From positions 3,410,001-3,474,000 of the forward strand of contig NZ_CP126110.1 in NCBI RefSeq assembly GCF_030123405.1: a DNA stretch of 64,000 nucleotides. Reading direction: 5' to 3'. The notes under the pieces are model-generated. The model ran no database searches, had not been told where the DNA came from, and saw nothing but the letters and a program-made list of their open reading frames with translations. This DNA is from Neobacillus sp. WH10. GTDB lineage: Bacteria; Bacillota; Bacilli; Bacillales; Cytobacillaceae. Every line of letters begins with the position of its first letter. Position 1 is the stretch's first letter. The position numbers were made by a program, and so were the translations under genes. Shown one piece after another: positions 25,827 through 34,288 of this stretch.

Positions 25827-27020
25827 ATGAAGAAATCACTATTAGCTTTTATTTGCTTTATTGTTTTAACGTCACTACCGATTTCTGCTTTTGCACATTC
25901 CGGCAGAACTGATGCCTATGGAGGGCATAATTGTAGTGACAAATCAAAGGCAAAGGGATTGTGCACTGGCTATCATTATCATAATGGCGGTAGTTCAAGT
26001 GGAAGTACTTACAGTACTACAAGTGTAGCTAAATCTGGTTGGGAAAACATCGGTGGTAAATGGTATTATTATTCATCTGGCAAAGTACATAAAGGTTGGT
26101 TAGCTGAAGGAAATTCATGGTACTACCTAGATTCTAATGGAGTTATGAAAACTGGGTGGATTTATACAGGTGGAGCATGGTATTACCTTGATTCTTCAGG
26201 TGCCATGAAAACCGGTTGGGTAAAAGATAGCGGAACTTGGTATTACCTACAATCTTCTGGCGTGATGAAAACCGGTTGGGTGAAAGATGGCGGAACGTGG
26301 TTTTACCTACAATCTTCTGGCGCTATGAAAACTGGGTGGGTAAAAGATGGTAATACATGGTACTATCTAAAAAGTAATGGAGCTATGGCAACAGGTTGGG
26401 TGAAAGATGGCGGAACGTGGTTTTACCTACAATCTTCTGGCGCTATGAAAACTGGGTGGCTTAAGGACGGTGCCAATTGGTATTTCTTGAACTCTAATGG
26501 AACTATGAAAACAGGTTGGCTGCAGCTAGGAAACTATACATATTTCCTAGAAACAAATGGTATTATGCAAACCGGTTGGATTGAACATCAAGGCTATCAA
26601 TATTATTTCGATCAAAATGGAAACATGGCACGTAATACAGTTGTAGATGGCATAACGTTAGGACCAGATGGTAAAGCAGATCCAACCACAACACCGTTAT
26701 TTAAAAATATAAAAGAAGTTGCAGATCAGTATGGTTATACAGTCCAGTTTGATTACGATTTCGCAAAGATTATGATTTCTAATGGTGATGAAACTATTGC
26801 AGTTGCCAGAAATAATGGTATTTATGGGATGGGTCAATATATTGATTTTCTTTCCACAGTATCCACAAAAATGGGTGCTCCAGAGACAAAAGAAAATATA
26901 ATGAAATATTTTGATCAAATCACAAATCCAGAAAATCCATATTATTACGAACGCAGTGACTTTGTAATGTGGTATGAGATACAAAGTGGTTGGGTGGCTA
27001 TTTTATGGGGGGATTGGTAA
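25827..27020 (+). CDS. Secreted YHYH-domain protein with choline-binding-type repeats
   Basis: A 397-residue secreted protein: signal peptide 1-23 (cut after AFA), then a YHYH domain (HSGRTDAYGGHNC...TGYHYHNGG, about 24-62). About ten 20-residue cell-wall-binding repeats follow (consensus TGWVKDGGTWYYLQSSGAMK), then a unique 115-residue C-terminal domain starting about residue 283. ATG 25827 is chosen for the GGGAGAGG 5 bases upstream. It lies in the prophage cargo block. Repeats are like those of the phage amidase at 27902, so both may bind the same wall polymer. Host surface modification is inferred. Confidence 0.8.
   Translation: MKKSLLAFICFIVLTSLPISAFAHSGRTDAYGGHNCSDKSKAKGLCTGYHYHNGGSSSGSTYSTTSVAKSGWENIGGKWYYYSSGKVHKGWLAEGNSWYYLDSNGVMKTGWIYTGGAWYYLDSSGAMKTGWVKDSGTWYYLQSSGVMKTGWVKDGGTWFYLQSSGAMKTGWVKDGNTWYYLKSNGAMATGWVKDGGTWFYLQSSGAMKTGWLKDGANWYFLNSNGTMKTGWLQLGNYTYFLETNGIMQTGWIEHQGYQYYFDQNGNMARNTVVDGITLGPDGKADPTTTPLFKNIKEVADQYGYTVQFDYDFAKIMISNGDETIAVARNNGIYGMGQYIDFLSTVSTKMGAPETKENIMKYFDQITNPENPYYYERSDFVMWYEIQSGWVAILWGDW
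26274..26459 (+). repeat. Exact 66-bp internal duplication in the wall-binding repeats
   Basis: 26274-26339 and 26394-26459 are identical over 66 bp with a diverged 54-bp unit between. The other repeats of the gene differ by several bases each, so this points to recent unequal recombination or gene conversion. Confidence 0.8.
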
Positions 27021-27093
27021 CTAATATTCATCATATTAGTTTTTAAAAACGTAAAAGCTTATGAAGGAATGTATTTATAAATTGTGGGAAACA

Positions 27094-27129
27094 ATGGCCC
27101 TCTCAATTAAGAGAAGGGCTAATTTTTTT
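27094..27129 (+). terminator. Terminator-like hairpin, family copy 2
   Basis: GCCCT-CTC and GAG-AAGGGC pair, followed by TAATTTTTTT. Lies 75 bp after the YHYH gene. Confidence 0.7.
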
Positions 27130-27240
27130 GTAAAGCCATAATTTCTTCTTAACTATCGGGAGGTTGGTTCAGTTAGGAATTAGTATTCAGTTGGAAATAA
27201 AACCAAATTATATGTACACGAAGATAAACCACGTGTTACA

Positions 27241-27262
27241 ATTAGTGTAAAATTACACTAAT
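27241..27262. promoter_or_regulatory. Operator-like palindrome
   Basis: ATTAGTGTAA and TTACACTAAT are perfect 10-bp arms around AA, ending 2 bp before the AGAGGTGG ribosome site of the next gene. A repressor or other dimeric regulator probably binds here. Confidence 0.6.
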
Positions 27263-27278
27263 AGAGGTGGTTGATTTT

Positions 27279-27728
27279 ATGAAGTGGAGATTTATAGTGG
27301 TTACTTGGTTTTTTCTCTTCTTTATTTCCTTTAGACCGTGGGGAATTGTTATGGATATAAGGCACATTCAGTTTTTGCCTGGGTTAATATTCCCTTTTGC
27401 ATTTCCTATTTTGAGTGTGTTAGCAATAGCGGCCTATCGGAAAATAGTTTTCGTTATTCCTTTTCTTTTTAACATCATAGCTTATTTCTTTGGTTATTAC
27501 TTTCATTTTTGGTCTACTTGGTATACTTGGGAGTATTGGACAGGGGCTATTCTTTCTTGTTTATTTGCCATCATGAGTATAATTTCTATTATAATATACC
27601 GGAAAAGGATTCTCACATTTCTCAATGAAATAGCTGCCGGGACGATATATAGTCTTGGGTTAATTTCCAATTTAGCTGTCATTCTGTGGGTAGCTTTTAT
27701 AATAATTTTCACGCAGTCCGGATTTTAG
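27279..27728 (+). CDS. Multi-pass membrane protein
   Basis: A 149-residue protein with four to five hydrophobic helices and short basic loops (AYRK, IYRKR). ATG 27279 is chosen for the AGAGGTGG 8 bases upstream. No family recognised. It is the last plus-strand cargo gene before the convergent lysis genes and has a palindromic operator in front, so it may be a lysogenic-conversion or exclusion protein. Confidence 0.6.
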   Translation: MKWRFIVVTWFFLFFISFRPWGIVMDIRHIQFLPGLIFPFAFPILSVLAIAAYRKIVFVIPFLFNIIAYFFGYYFHFWSTWYTWEYWTGAILSCLFAIMSIISIIIYRKRILTFLNEIAAGTIYSLGLISNLAVILWVAFIIIFTQSGF

Positions 27729-27865
27729 CATACCTTATCTCTAAAAATCTTATTTAACGAATGGGTGCAATAGTTGAAGAAGAATTTCAAATAATTTATG
27801 TTGCAAAATCCTTATACATTGAATTATTTTCAACATTTTTTGTTTAACTAGTAGCTTAAATAAGT

Positions 27866-27900
27866 TCGCCCCAACTCATCTATGAGAAGGGGCATTTTAC
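27866..27900. terminator. Terminator-like hairpin, family copy 3
   Basis: GCCCC and GGGGC pair with CTCAT/ATGAG inside. It lies between the convergent membrane-protein and amidase genes and ends next to the amidase stop codon. Confidence 0.65.
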
Positions 27901-27901
27901 A

Positions 27902-28816
27902 TTACTGGATTACACCATCTTTATTTGTAATAAGCAAAGATCCGTCAGGCCGTAAATGATACTTAAAGCCCTTTACCTCAATCTCACCTACAGCCATTTC
28001 TCCATTTGCATATAGGTAATACCACTTGCCGCCTAGATATACCCATCCTATGAGCATTTTTCCGGATGAATCCATGTAATACCACTTATTATTTACTTTC
28101 TGCCAACCGGTGAGCATAGCACCATCAGAGCCAAGTAAATACCACTTACCTTTATCCTGCTGCCATCCAGTTAGCATTACACCATTCTTATCAAGCAGGT
28201 ACCATTTATTACAATCAAGCACCCATCCCGTTTGTTTGACTCCATTTCGGTAAAAATACCATTTACCATCAGCCTTGTGCCAGTAACTATCAATCATGTT
28301 GTCACACACATCATTGATAAATTGCGCCCAGGTAATACCGTTTTTAGCAAAGGCATTTTTGTCCACATCAGTCTTTCGTTTAGGATCTAATAAGGAGTGA
28401 GGTACAATTTTAGTCCGTGGATCTAAGCCATAAGTACAGCATAAATAAGCCATGTACCAAACATAACGCTTGTATGCCTCCTGGAAGCTAATGCTGCCTC
28501 CCCAACACAACTCTACTCCGATAGCAATATCGTTTGCGTCATCCCCAAACAAAGCATTATCTGTCGGTACATTATAAATGACATGCCAGGCTTTTTCATT
28601 TAAAGGGATGATTTCCAAGATTGTTTTATCATCAATGAAAGTATGTGCTGAAGCATTTGGCTGCTCTCTATTAAAGAATGTACGATTTTGATAAGCTGTT
28701 GAAGCTCCGTTACCTATATCATGCGCTACAATAAATTTCGGCTTACTACTTGTTAGCGGCTCGCCACCCCGGGCATTGCCTTTGCTGATGTAATCCCTAG
28801 TAATTGGATAGCTCAT
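27902..28816 (-). CDS. Endolysin: N-acetylmuramoyl-L-alanine amidase
   Basis: A 304-residue phage lysin. The amidase_2 domain (about 1-160) has zinc ligands in IVAHDIGNG, the substrate segment ASAHTFID (about 56-63) and the late ligand in KIVPHSLLDPKRKTD. Five wall-binding repeats of about 20 residues follow (WYFYRNGVKQTGWV type, about 184-290). It cuts the amide between muramic acid and the stem peptide at lysis. Its ATG overlaps the holin stop, as expected for a lysis cassette. Confidence 0.9.
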   Translation of the reverse strand: MSYPITRDYISKGNARGGEPLTSSKPKFIVAHDIGNGASTAYQNRTFFNREQPNASAHTFIDDKTILEIIPLNEKAWHVIYNVPTDNALFGDDANDIAIGVELCWGGSISFQEAYKRYVWYMAYLCCTYGLDPRTKIVPHSLLDPKRKTDVDKNAFAKNGITWAQFINDVCDNMIDSYWHKADGKWYFYRNGVKQTGWVLDCNKWYLLDKNGVMLTGWQQDKGKWYLLGSDGAMLTGWQKVNNKWYYMDSSGKMLIGWVYLGGKWYYLYANGEMAVGEIEVKGFKYHLRPDGSLLITNKDGVIQ

Positions 28817-29223
28817 TATTTACCCTCTCCTTTTTCTTTTAAAAGAGTGATAAAGTTTTTGATTGGGCCAAGAGGAACTCCTAATTTACCCGCATTTTCT
28901 GTTAAACTGATAAACTCAATAACTATATAAGCAACAGTTACTCCATCGCCTAGATGTTGAGTGCCAAGGATCCCTTTTTCAAGCAAGTAAATTAGCCCGA
29001 CAATGATTAGGATATGAACCTTTTTAACAAAGCCTATCCGCCCTTTAGCACTGCTTACACCGCCATTAACAGCCCCAGCTGATACACCTGAAACAAAATC
29101 AGCAGCCATCATAATTACGAGAGTAGGAAACGCCCAACCCATTGCCCCAACGATGAAAGACCATATAGTACCGATTGTTCCGAAAAAAGTTTTAATGAAT
29201 ACGATTATCTTATTGCCATCCAT
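28816..29223 (-). CDS. Phage holin (holin_4/TcdE type)
   Basis: A 135-residue membrane protein with about three helices. The ADFVSGVSAGAVNGGVSSAKG stretch split by MMA and the VEFIS-ENAG-LG ending are typical of the phage_holin_4 family. It makes membrane lesions that release the adjacent amidase. Translation is coupled to the amidase by a 1-bp overlap. Confidence 0.88.
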   Translation of the reverse strand: MDGNKIIVFIKTFFGTIGTIWSFIVGAMGWAFPTLVIMMAADFVSGVSAGAVNGGVSSAKGRIGFVKKVHILIIVGLIYLLEKGILGTQHLGDGVTVAYIVIEFISLTENAGKLGVPLGPIKNFITLLKEKGEGK

Positions 29224-29245
29224 TCTTTTGCCTCCTCATAGGTAA

Positions 29246-29274
29246 AATAAAAAGAGCCCTAATAATTAGGACTC
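29246..29274 (-). terminator. Terminator between tail and lysis genes (joint copy 1)
   Basis: GAGTCCTAAT and ATTAGGGCTC pair on the minus strand, followed by TTTTTATTTTACCTA and then the holin ribosome site GAGGAGG. The same tail sequence follows the hairpin at 46121-46150. Confidence 0.75.
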
Positions 29275-29457
29275 AACTAAACTTAATTGATTATTGATAA
29301 TTCGGTAGTTTGGTATATTTTGTGAAACTTTTTCAGGGTCTTCTATCAAATAAAAGAAATAATCATATTGTTTTTCAGGGATTATTCTCTCCCCTAAAAT
29401 AGCCTCGATAATTTTCCCCTGCTCATCCACATTGCAAAATAACAGGCACAAGGTCAT
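29266..29457 (-). CDS. Small hypothetical tail-region protein
   Basis: A 63-residue protein overlapping the end of the tail-lysin gene by ATGA. The start could instead be TTG 29451, which has better spacing to GGAGGG. It contains DEQGKIIEAILGERIIP and ends in NNQLSLVES. It sits where XkdX-like small proteins occur in Bacillus phages, but no match is evident. Confidence 0.55.
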   Translation of the reverse strand: MTLCLLFCNVDEQGKIIEAILGERIIPEKQYDYFFYLIEDPEKVSQNIPNYRIINNQLSLVES

Positions 29458-32400
29458 CCCTCCAGTCTTATGTTTAGGATACGTCCGTAGGCTTTCATGC
29501 TTGTGTTGGACGTGGTCAAACGGACATAGACCACTCTCAAATCTCCTGTTGGCACACCTAAATCCATTGTGATTTCTGTGATCCAATAGTTATATCCACC
29601 TGTCATGACGGCATCCCCAATCATAGTAGCTGATGATCCATCATTTCCATCGGAGGTATCTAGGTCAAAATAGATATGGGCATAGTTTGTGCTTGCTGTT
29701 TTCAGGCCTACACGTGCAACCAGGTATCGGCTTTCATGCTTAAAAGTATACATTTGGATATTGTTGTATCGGCTATTAGATAATGTGGTTAACCACATGC
29801 CCTCTTCTACTATTCCAACAGTCCTAAATGCAGGATAAGCCGGTTGTACAGTGAATCCGCGTTTAATTACTCCGTTGTCTACTGTGACAAAGCCGTCTGG
29901 ACGTTCTATTCTAATTGCCCCTTGTTTTAGGCTAACACCCGTGTCGTCGACTATAAATTTCCCGCCTGCAAGGTTAAGAGTACCGGCAATGATATTTCCT
30001 AAATCAGCTGCCAGAGCACTTAGTTTAGCTACGCTAAAAACATCAGCTAACATTTTAGTCTCAATCCATGCGCTACCTGACCATTTATAAATTCCTATTA
30101 TCTTGCTACTTGTATCTGTTTTAAACCATGTGGCATTAGTTGCTGGATTGCTTGGAGCAGTTGGACCCATATGAGCAATGCCATCTTTACCAGCTGGACC
30201 TTGAGGGCCTTGTGAACCAGTGTCACCTTTCGGACCCTGAGCACCTTGGATAAGACTCCATGTATAATCACTTGCAATAGTACTTTCCGTTGGGGTTGTT
30301 TTATTGTAAGCCAAACCAATATAAGTTTTGCCTGTAGGATCGTCACTCATATTGGCACCCGATGCGGATGTGCCATACTTGATCCATGTGTAAGTAGTCT
30401 GCCCATCGGTACCTTTAGGGCCTTGCACACCTGTGTCGCCTTTTGCTCCCTTGATTAAAGACCATGTATAATCTCCGAAGTTACTAGATTCAGTCGGTGT
30501 CGTTTTGTTATAAGCCAATCCAATATAAGCCTTGTTGGTTGGGTCATCGCTCATTCCAGTTGTTGGGGTATCAGCGTATTTCAACCACGTATAATACTGG
30601 ACTCCGTCCGCTCCTTTAGGTCCTTGTACTCCTTGAGGACCTTGTGCACCGGTATCTCCCTTGTCACCTTTAATCAATGACCAGCTGTAATCCCCAAAAT
30701 TGGTAGACTCAACTGAGGTCGTCTTGTTATAAGCAATCCCCATGTACTTTTTGCCACTTGGATCATCACTCATACCTGTAGTAGGAGTATCTGCATACTT
30801 TATCCAGGTGTAATATTGCTGGCCGTCCTTACCTTTTGGTCCTTCAACCCCTTGTGGACCCATAAAAAGTGACCAGCTATAATCCTCTTTATTTGTTGAT
30901 TCAACAGGGGTTAATTTGTTGTATGCAAGCCCGATGTACTTTTTATTGTCGGGCAAGTCACTCATGCCATTACCTACACTGTCATCAGCATATTTTACCC
31001 AGGTGTAAGTGGTGTTACCATCTGTTCCAGGAGGTCCTTGGATACCTGGTACTCCTTGGTCTCCTTTTGCACCTTGTATTCCTTGGTCTCCTTTATCGCC
31101 TTTTACCAAACTCCATTGATAGTCTACATAATTAGTAGACTCTGTTGGAGTCGTTTTGTTATGGGCCAAGCCCATATACTTTTTATTAGTAGGGCTATCG
31201 CTCATGCCTGTTGTAGGAGTATCTGCGTATTTAAGCCAAGTGTAATAGGACGTACCTGGTACCCCTTGTGAGCCTTCGACGGCATTCCAGGTGTAATCTG
31301 TTGGGATAGTACTTTCGATAGGCGACTGCTTATTGTAAGCAAAGCCGATATATCCTTTACCGGTCGGATCATCGCTGATACCAGCACCGTTGATGTCATT
31401 TGCATATTTTACCCAAGTGTATAATGACTGGCCGTCATATATTTTGGTAATCGTTAATCGATTTCTAACTATAAATTTGCCGTCACTCTCAATTTCAAGC
31501 ACGATAACTAGCTTTTCATCTACTTCGGACGCCTCGATGTTATACGATTTTTCTCCGATCCAGTTAGCAATCTCGTTGCCATTTTTGTCGATCCATATCC
31601 ATCGATACGTAAATCTTGATCCATCTAAATCCGTTTCCTGTCCCGCGATAAACACTTTACCTGTCAAAAGCGATTCTGCATAATCATCGTTTTTAAAAAC
31701 ATTACCGTTCGCCGACTCGATTTCGCAGGTAATCATCCTCGATATTTTGTCATTTATAACTTTTTTAAGATTAGCAATCTGTTTTTCTAAATCTTCTTTC
31801 CTAAACTCAATAAAATTGCCAATCTCAAAGTCCGTGACTTGTTGTAAAGCCATATTTTCGGTCACTTTTTGGATTCTAGCTTCGAGGTAAAGTGGTGGAC
31901 TGTAACCATCATCTTTTATTCTTAGGGTCTGCCCTAATCTGATTTTTTCGTGTGAGTGTCCGAATATGTGTTCAAGACTTGCAGCTGTACACTTATAAGA
32001 TACAATCGCATCAATGCGCTTCTTAAGTTCAGCTTGTGTGAGTGCTGTCAGTCGTTCGAGCGTCATTTCCTGATCGCTTGACTCGGGCTCATATGGTTCA
32101 ATTAAATGCTGCAGGCTAATAATATTTCCGTTTGTATCAACCTCTTTTCTGCCCCATCGTTGCAAAGCATCTTTGTCTTCCACAAATACGGTTAATTGTG
32201 TGCCATCTTCTCGCTTAGGTCCAACTCCAAGCAGAGCAGTAACAATTTTACTTGCATCCTCTTCTCGCTCTATCCCAATTAAATCCTTACCAAATCTTGT
32301 TTCTTTACCTTCAAATCCCGCAATTTGCTTTTTCATATCCACATAGCGAGTGACTTTGTTACCGTTTATTTCAATCCGAAAACGGATTTCTAGCTCAAAT

Positions 32401-32858
32401 GTAGATGCGATTAATTTTAATAGACTGTAAGGGTCTGTATGTTTTTCAATCGTGATAGTACGGATAAACGTAAACTCTATGTCACCAGCTTGAAACTCCG
32501 TGCCTAACAGTGCAAAATCTGTCGCTGTTCTTGATGTGGCACCTTGCAAAGTCTGCGGTTCAATGACCTTTGCTTTTGCCAGGTCTACAAAACTAGCATC
32601 TGCTTTAACAATCTTTTCACTACGTTTGTATTGATTGGCGTAAAAAATAATGTACTCATGATAAAAACCGTCTCTGTCAGGGACTAAGAGACGGTTTCTT
32701 TTTGTGAGCAAATCAAATTTTTTAAAGGCAGTCATGTCAAAGGTGTTTTGGTTGTCGAGTGAGGAGGTACGGATAGGTTCCGTTACCTCGCCTTTTTCAG
32801 TGTTTAGTGTACCGATTATTGTATCAGATTGCTTGTCTAAAATGTGTACTAACGCCAT
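29454..32858 (-). CDS. Tail endopeptidase/tip protein with collagen-like repeats
   Basis: A 1134-residue tail protein. Residues 1-370 resemble the phage tail-associated (Tal/prophage endopeptidase tail) N-terminus and end in a coiled coil (KEDLEKQIANLKKVIND). A beta-rich segment follows. From about 480 to 890 there are six copies of a 60-75-residue unit (YYTWLKYADTPTTGMSDDP, then YIGLAYNKTTPTES, then YTWSLIKG), each joined by collagen-like GxY runs (GDKGDTGVQGPKG). The C-terminus (about 930-1134) looks like a receptor-binding jelly roll. Repeat number could vary by recombination and alter fibre length. Confidence 0.8.
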   Translation of the reverse strand: MALVHILDKQSDTIIGTLNTEKGEVTEPIRTSSLDNQNTFDMTAFKKFDLLTKRNRLLVPDRDGFYHEYIIFYANQYKRSEKIVKADASFVDLAKAKVIEPQTLQGATSRTATDFALLGTEFQAGDIEFTFIRTITIEKHTDPYSLLKLIASTFELEIRFRIEINGNKVTRYVDMKKQIAGFEGKETRFGKDLIGIEREEDASKIVTALLGVGPKREDGTQLTVFVEDKDALQRWGRKEVDTNGNIISLQHLIEPYEPESSDQEMTLERLTALTQAELKKRIDAIVSYKCTAASLEHIFGHSHEKIRLGQTLRIKDDGYSPPLYLEARIQKVTENMALQQVTDFEIGNFIEFRKEDLEKQIANLKKVINDKISRMITCEIESANGNVFKNDDYAESLLTGKVFIAGQETDLDGSRFTYRWIWIDKNGNEIANWIGEKSYNIEASEVDEKLVIVLEIESDGKFIVRNRLTITKIYDGQSLYTWVKYANDINGAGISDDPTGKGYIGFAYNKQSPIESTIPTDYTWNAVEGSQGVPGTSYYTWLKYADTPTTGMSDSPTNKKYMGLAHNKTTPTESTNYVDYQWSLVKGDKGDQGIQGAKGDQGVPGIQGPPGTDGNTTYTWVKYADDSVGNGMSDLPDNKKYIGLAYNKLTPVESTNKEDYSWSLFMGPQGVEGPKGKDGQQYYTWIKYADTPTTGMSDDPSGKKYMGIAYNKTTSVESTNFGDYSWSLIKGDKGDTGAQGPQGVQGPKGADGVQYYTWLKYADTPTTGMSDDPTNKAYIGLAYNKTTPTESSNFGDYTWSLIKGAKGDTGVQGPKGTDGQTTYTWIKYGTSASGANMSDDPTGKTYIGLAYNKTTPTESTIASDYTWSLIQGAQGPKGDTGSQGPQGPAGKDGIAHMGPTAPSNPATNATWFKTDTSSKIIGIYKWSGSAWIETKMLADVFSVAKLSALAADLGNIIAGTLNLAGGKFIVDDTGVSLKQGAIRIERPDGFVTVDNGVIKRGFTVQPAYPAFRTVGIVEEGMWLTTLSNSRYNNIQMYTFKHESRYLVARVGLKTASTNYAHIYFDLDTSDGNDGSSATMIGDAVMTGGYNYWITEITMDLGVPTGDLRVVYVRLTTSNTSMKAYGRILNIRLEG

Positions 32859-34276
32859 CGGTCACGCCACCTCACTTCTGTACTTGATATACTGTCCGCT
32901 GGTTCTGCTAAGATTGCATTTACTCCGGGAGATAACGAAAAATACTCGCCGATAAATACCTTTTCTTTTAAAAAAGGAATCCCGTTTTTAAGGATATTAT
33001 CAGTCGTGTGATCAAACTCTATCACATCGCCAGCCTTTGCGATAATCGACACCTGTCCAGCGATAGGACTATTAATCTTGAAAACATTTATATCTGATAC
33101 TCGCTGATTAACTACCGGAAACTCTCCTCTTTGCATCAAAGCGACTTGTACTTGAGTAACCGCTGCACCAATTTTGTTTTCGCTGTCAATCCACGAATTT
33201 TGAAAGCCTAGCTGATAAGATTTTGAGTAATTAGAGTAGTAAAATAGCTGGGCTGTCCACACGTTACCTTTTCTTATTACTCTAAAAATACCTTGTATTG
33301 AGTTTAGTGACCGGGCTTGGTTTTCCGCAATAACATCATAACCGTTTAAGGATGTGCCGGCTCTTACCTTTGCATAAAGCTGATCTAAGCCACCATAATG
33401 TTTTGTCATGCCGACCTTTGCCACACATGTACTGCTCGCACTTAACAGAGATACCTCTAATCCGCCCGCTTGGTTATTGCCTGTCTTAGCCATGTTAAAG
33501 CCCACATCAAGCCGGAAATCTTGAAGTGATTGGCCTAATGACGTTTTCATCGCTGGGCCGTGCCACCCTGGAGTCAATACGCCGTAATCGTCTGTGTAAA
33601 AGTCTCCATTTGCCTTTAAAGTACCAAGCTGTGTAAATCCTTCGATACTTGTTGCTGAGCTATTTGTCCAGCCTGTCAGATTGTTGCCTGTTGTGGTTAA
33701 TACCGTGCTCTCGGGGCTATAAGGTGTCTCTTCCTGTTTTGTAGGGTTACCTATCAAGTTGAGTTTTTCCCCATTGCTGACCGCGACAAAAGTTGTGTCT
33801 TTGGTGATGTTTACTTTGATATTTGGAAAAGTTTTTGCTGAACCAGAAACGTTTACAGTGCTGGAACTTTGGAAATTTGCTTGTTTTTCAGGTCCGTACT
33901 TATAAGGGTCTGGGCAAATAAAATTTAATACACCTTGCCCATAATAGATGATTTCCTCCAGATCAATAGAACCGTCAATCATTGCATTATAGATACGGTC
34001 TGGCTCGTCATCAAAAATAAGTGGAGCAGGTTGATCAGTGATTAACCAAGCTGCTAAATCCTCTTTAATTTTTTGCAAGTCTGCCATATCGTTCCCTTTA
34101 ATCAAGATAGGCACATCCTCAGGACGCGGTAAAATGTCTGTACTTTCTAACAGACCGCCTGCCATACCAGGGATGGTTAATATGTTTCTTTTTATTGGCG
34201 CCCAAGAAGGTCGTTTTCTGCCCCGAAGCACCGTAACATAAGGTTTTCTTATTCCGTTGAATGTCATACCTGACAT
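32849..34276 (-). CDS. Distal tail protein (Dit/siphovirus tail component)
   Basis: A 475-residue protein. The N-terminal 140 residues (GIRKPYVTVLRGRKRPSWAP, then a FICPDPYKYG belt motif) match the Dit family. A central insert of about 200 residues looks like a carbohydrate-binding or galectin-type module (residues 190-400), so this is an evolved Dit. It overlaps the tail-lysin gene by 10 bp and lies right after the tape measure gene. Confidence 0.78.
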   Translation of the reverse strand: MSGMTFNGIRKPYVTVLRGRKRPSWAPIKRNILTIPGMAGGLLESTDILPRPEDVPILIKGNDMADLQKIKEDLAAWLITDQPAPLIFDDEPDRIYNAMIDGSIDLEEIIYYGQGVLNFICPDPYKYGPEKQANFQSSSTVNVSGSAKTFPNIKVNITKDTTFVAVSNGEKLNLIGNPTKQEETPYSPESTVLTTTGNNLTGWTNSSATSIEGFTQLGTLKANGDFYTDDYGVLTPGWHGPAMKTSLGQSLQDFRLDVGFNMAKTGNNQAGGLEVSLLSASSTCVAKVGMTKHYGGLDQLYAKVRAGTSLNGYDVIAENQARSLNSIQGIFRVIRKGNVWTAQLFYYSNYSKSYQLGFQNSWIDSENKIGAAVTQVQVALMQRGEFPVVNQRVSDINVFKINSPIAGQVSIIAKAGDVIEFDHTTDNILKNGIPFLKEKVFIGEYFSLSPGVNAILAEPADSISSTEVRWRDRWR

Positions 34277-34288
34277 GAAAACACCTCC

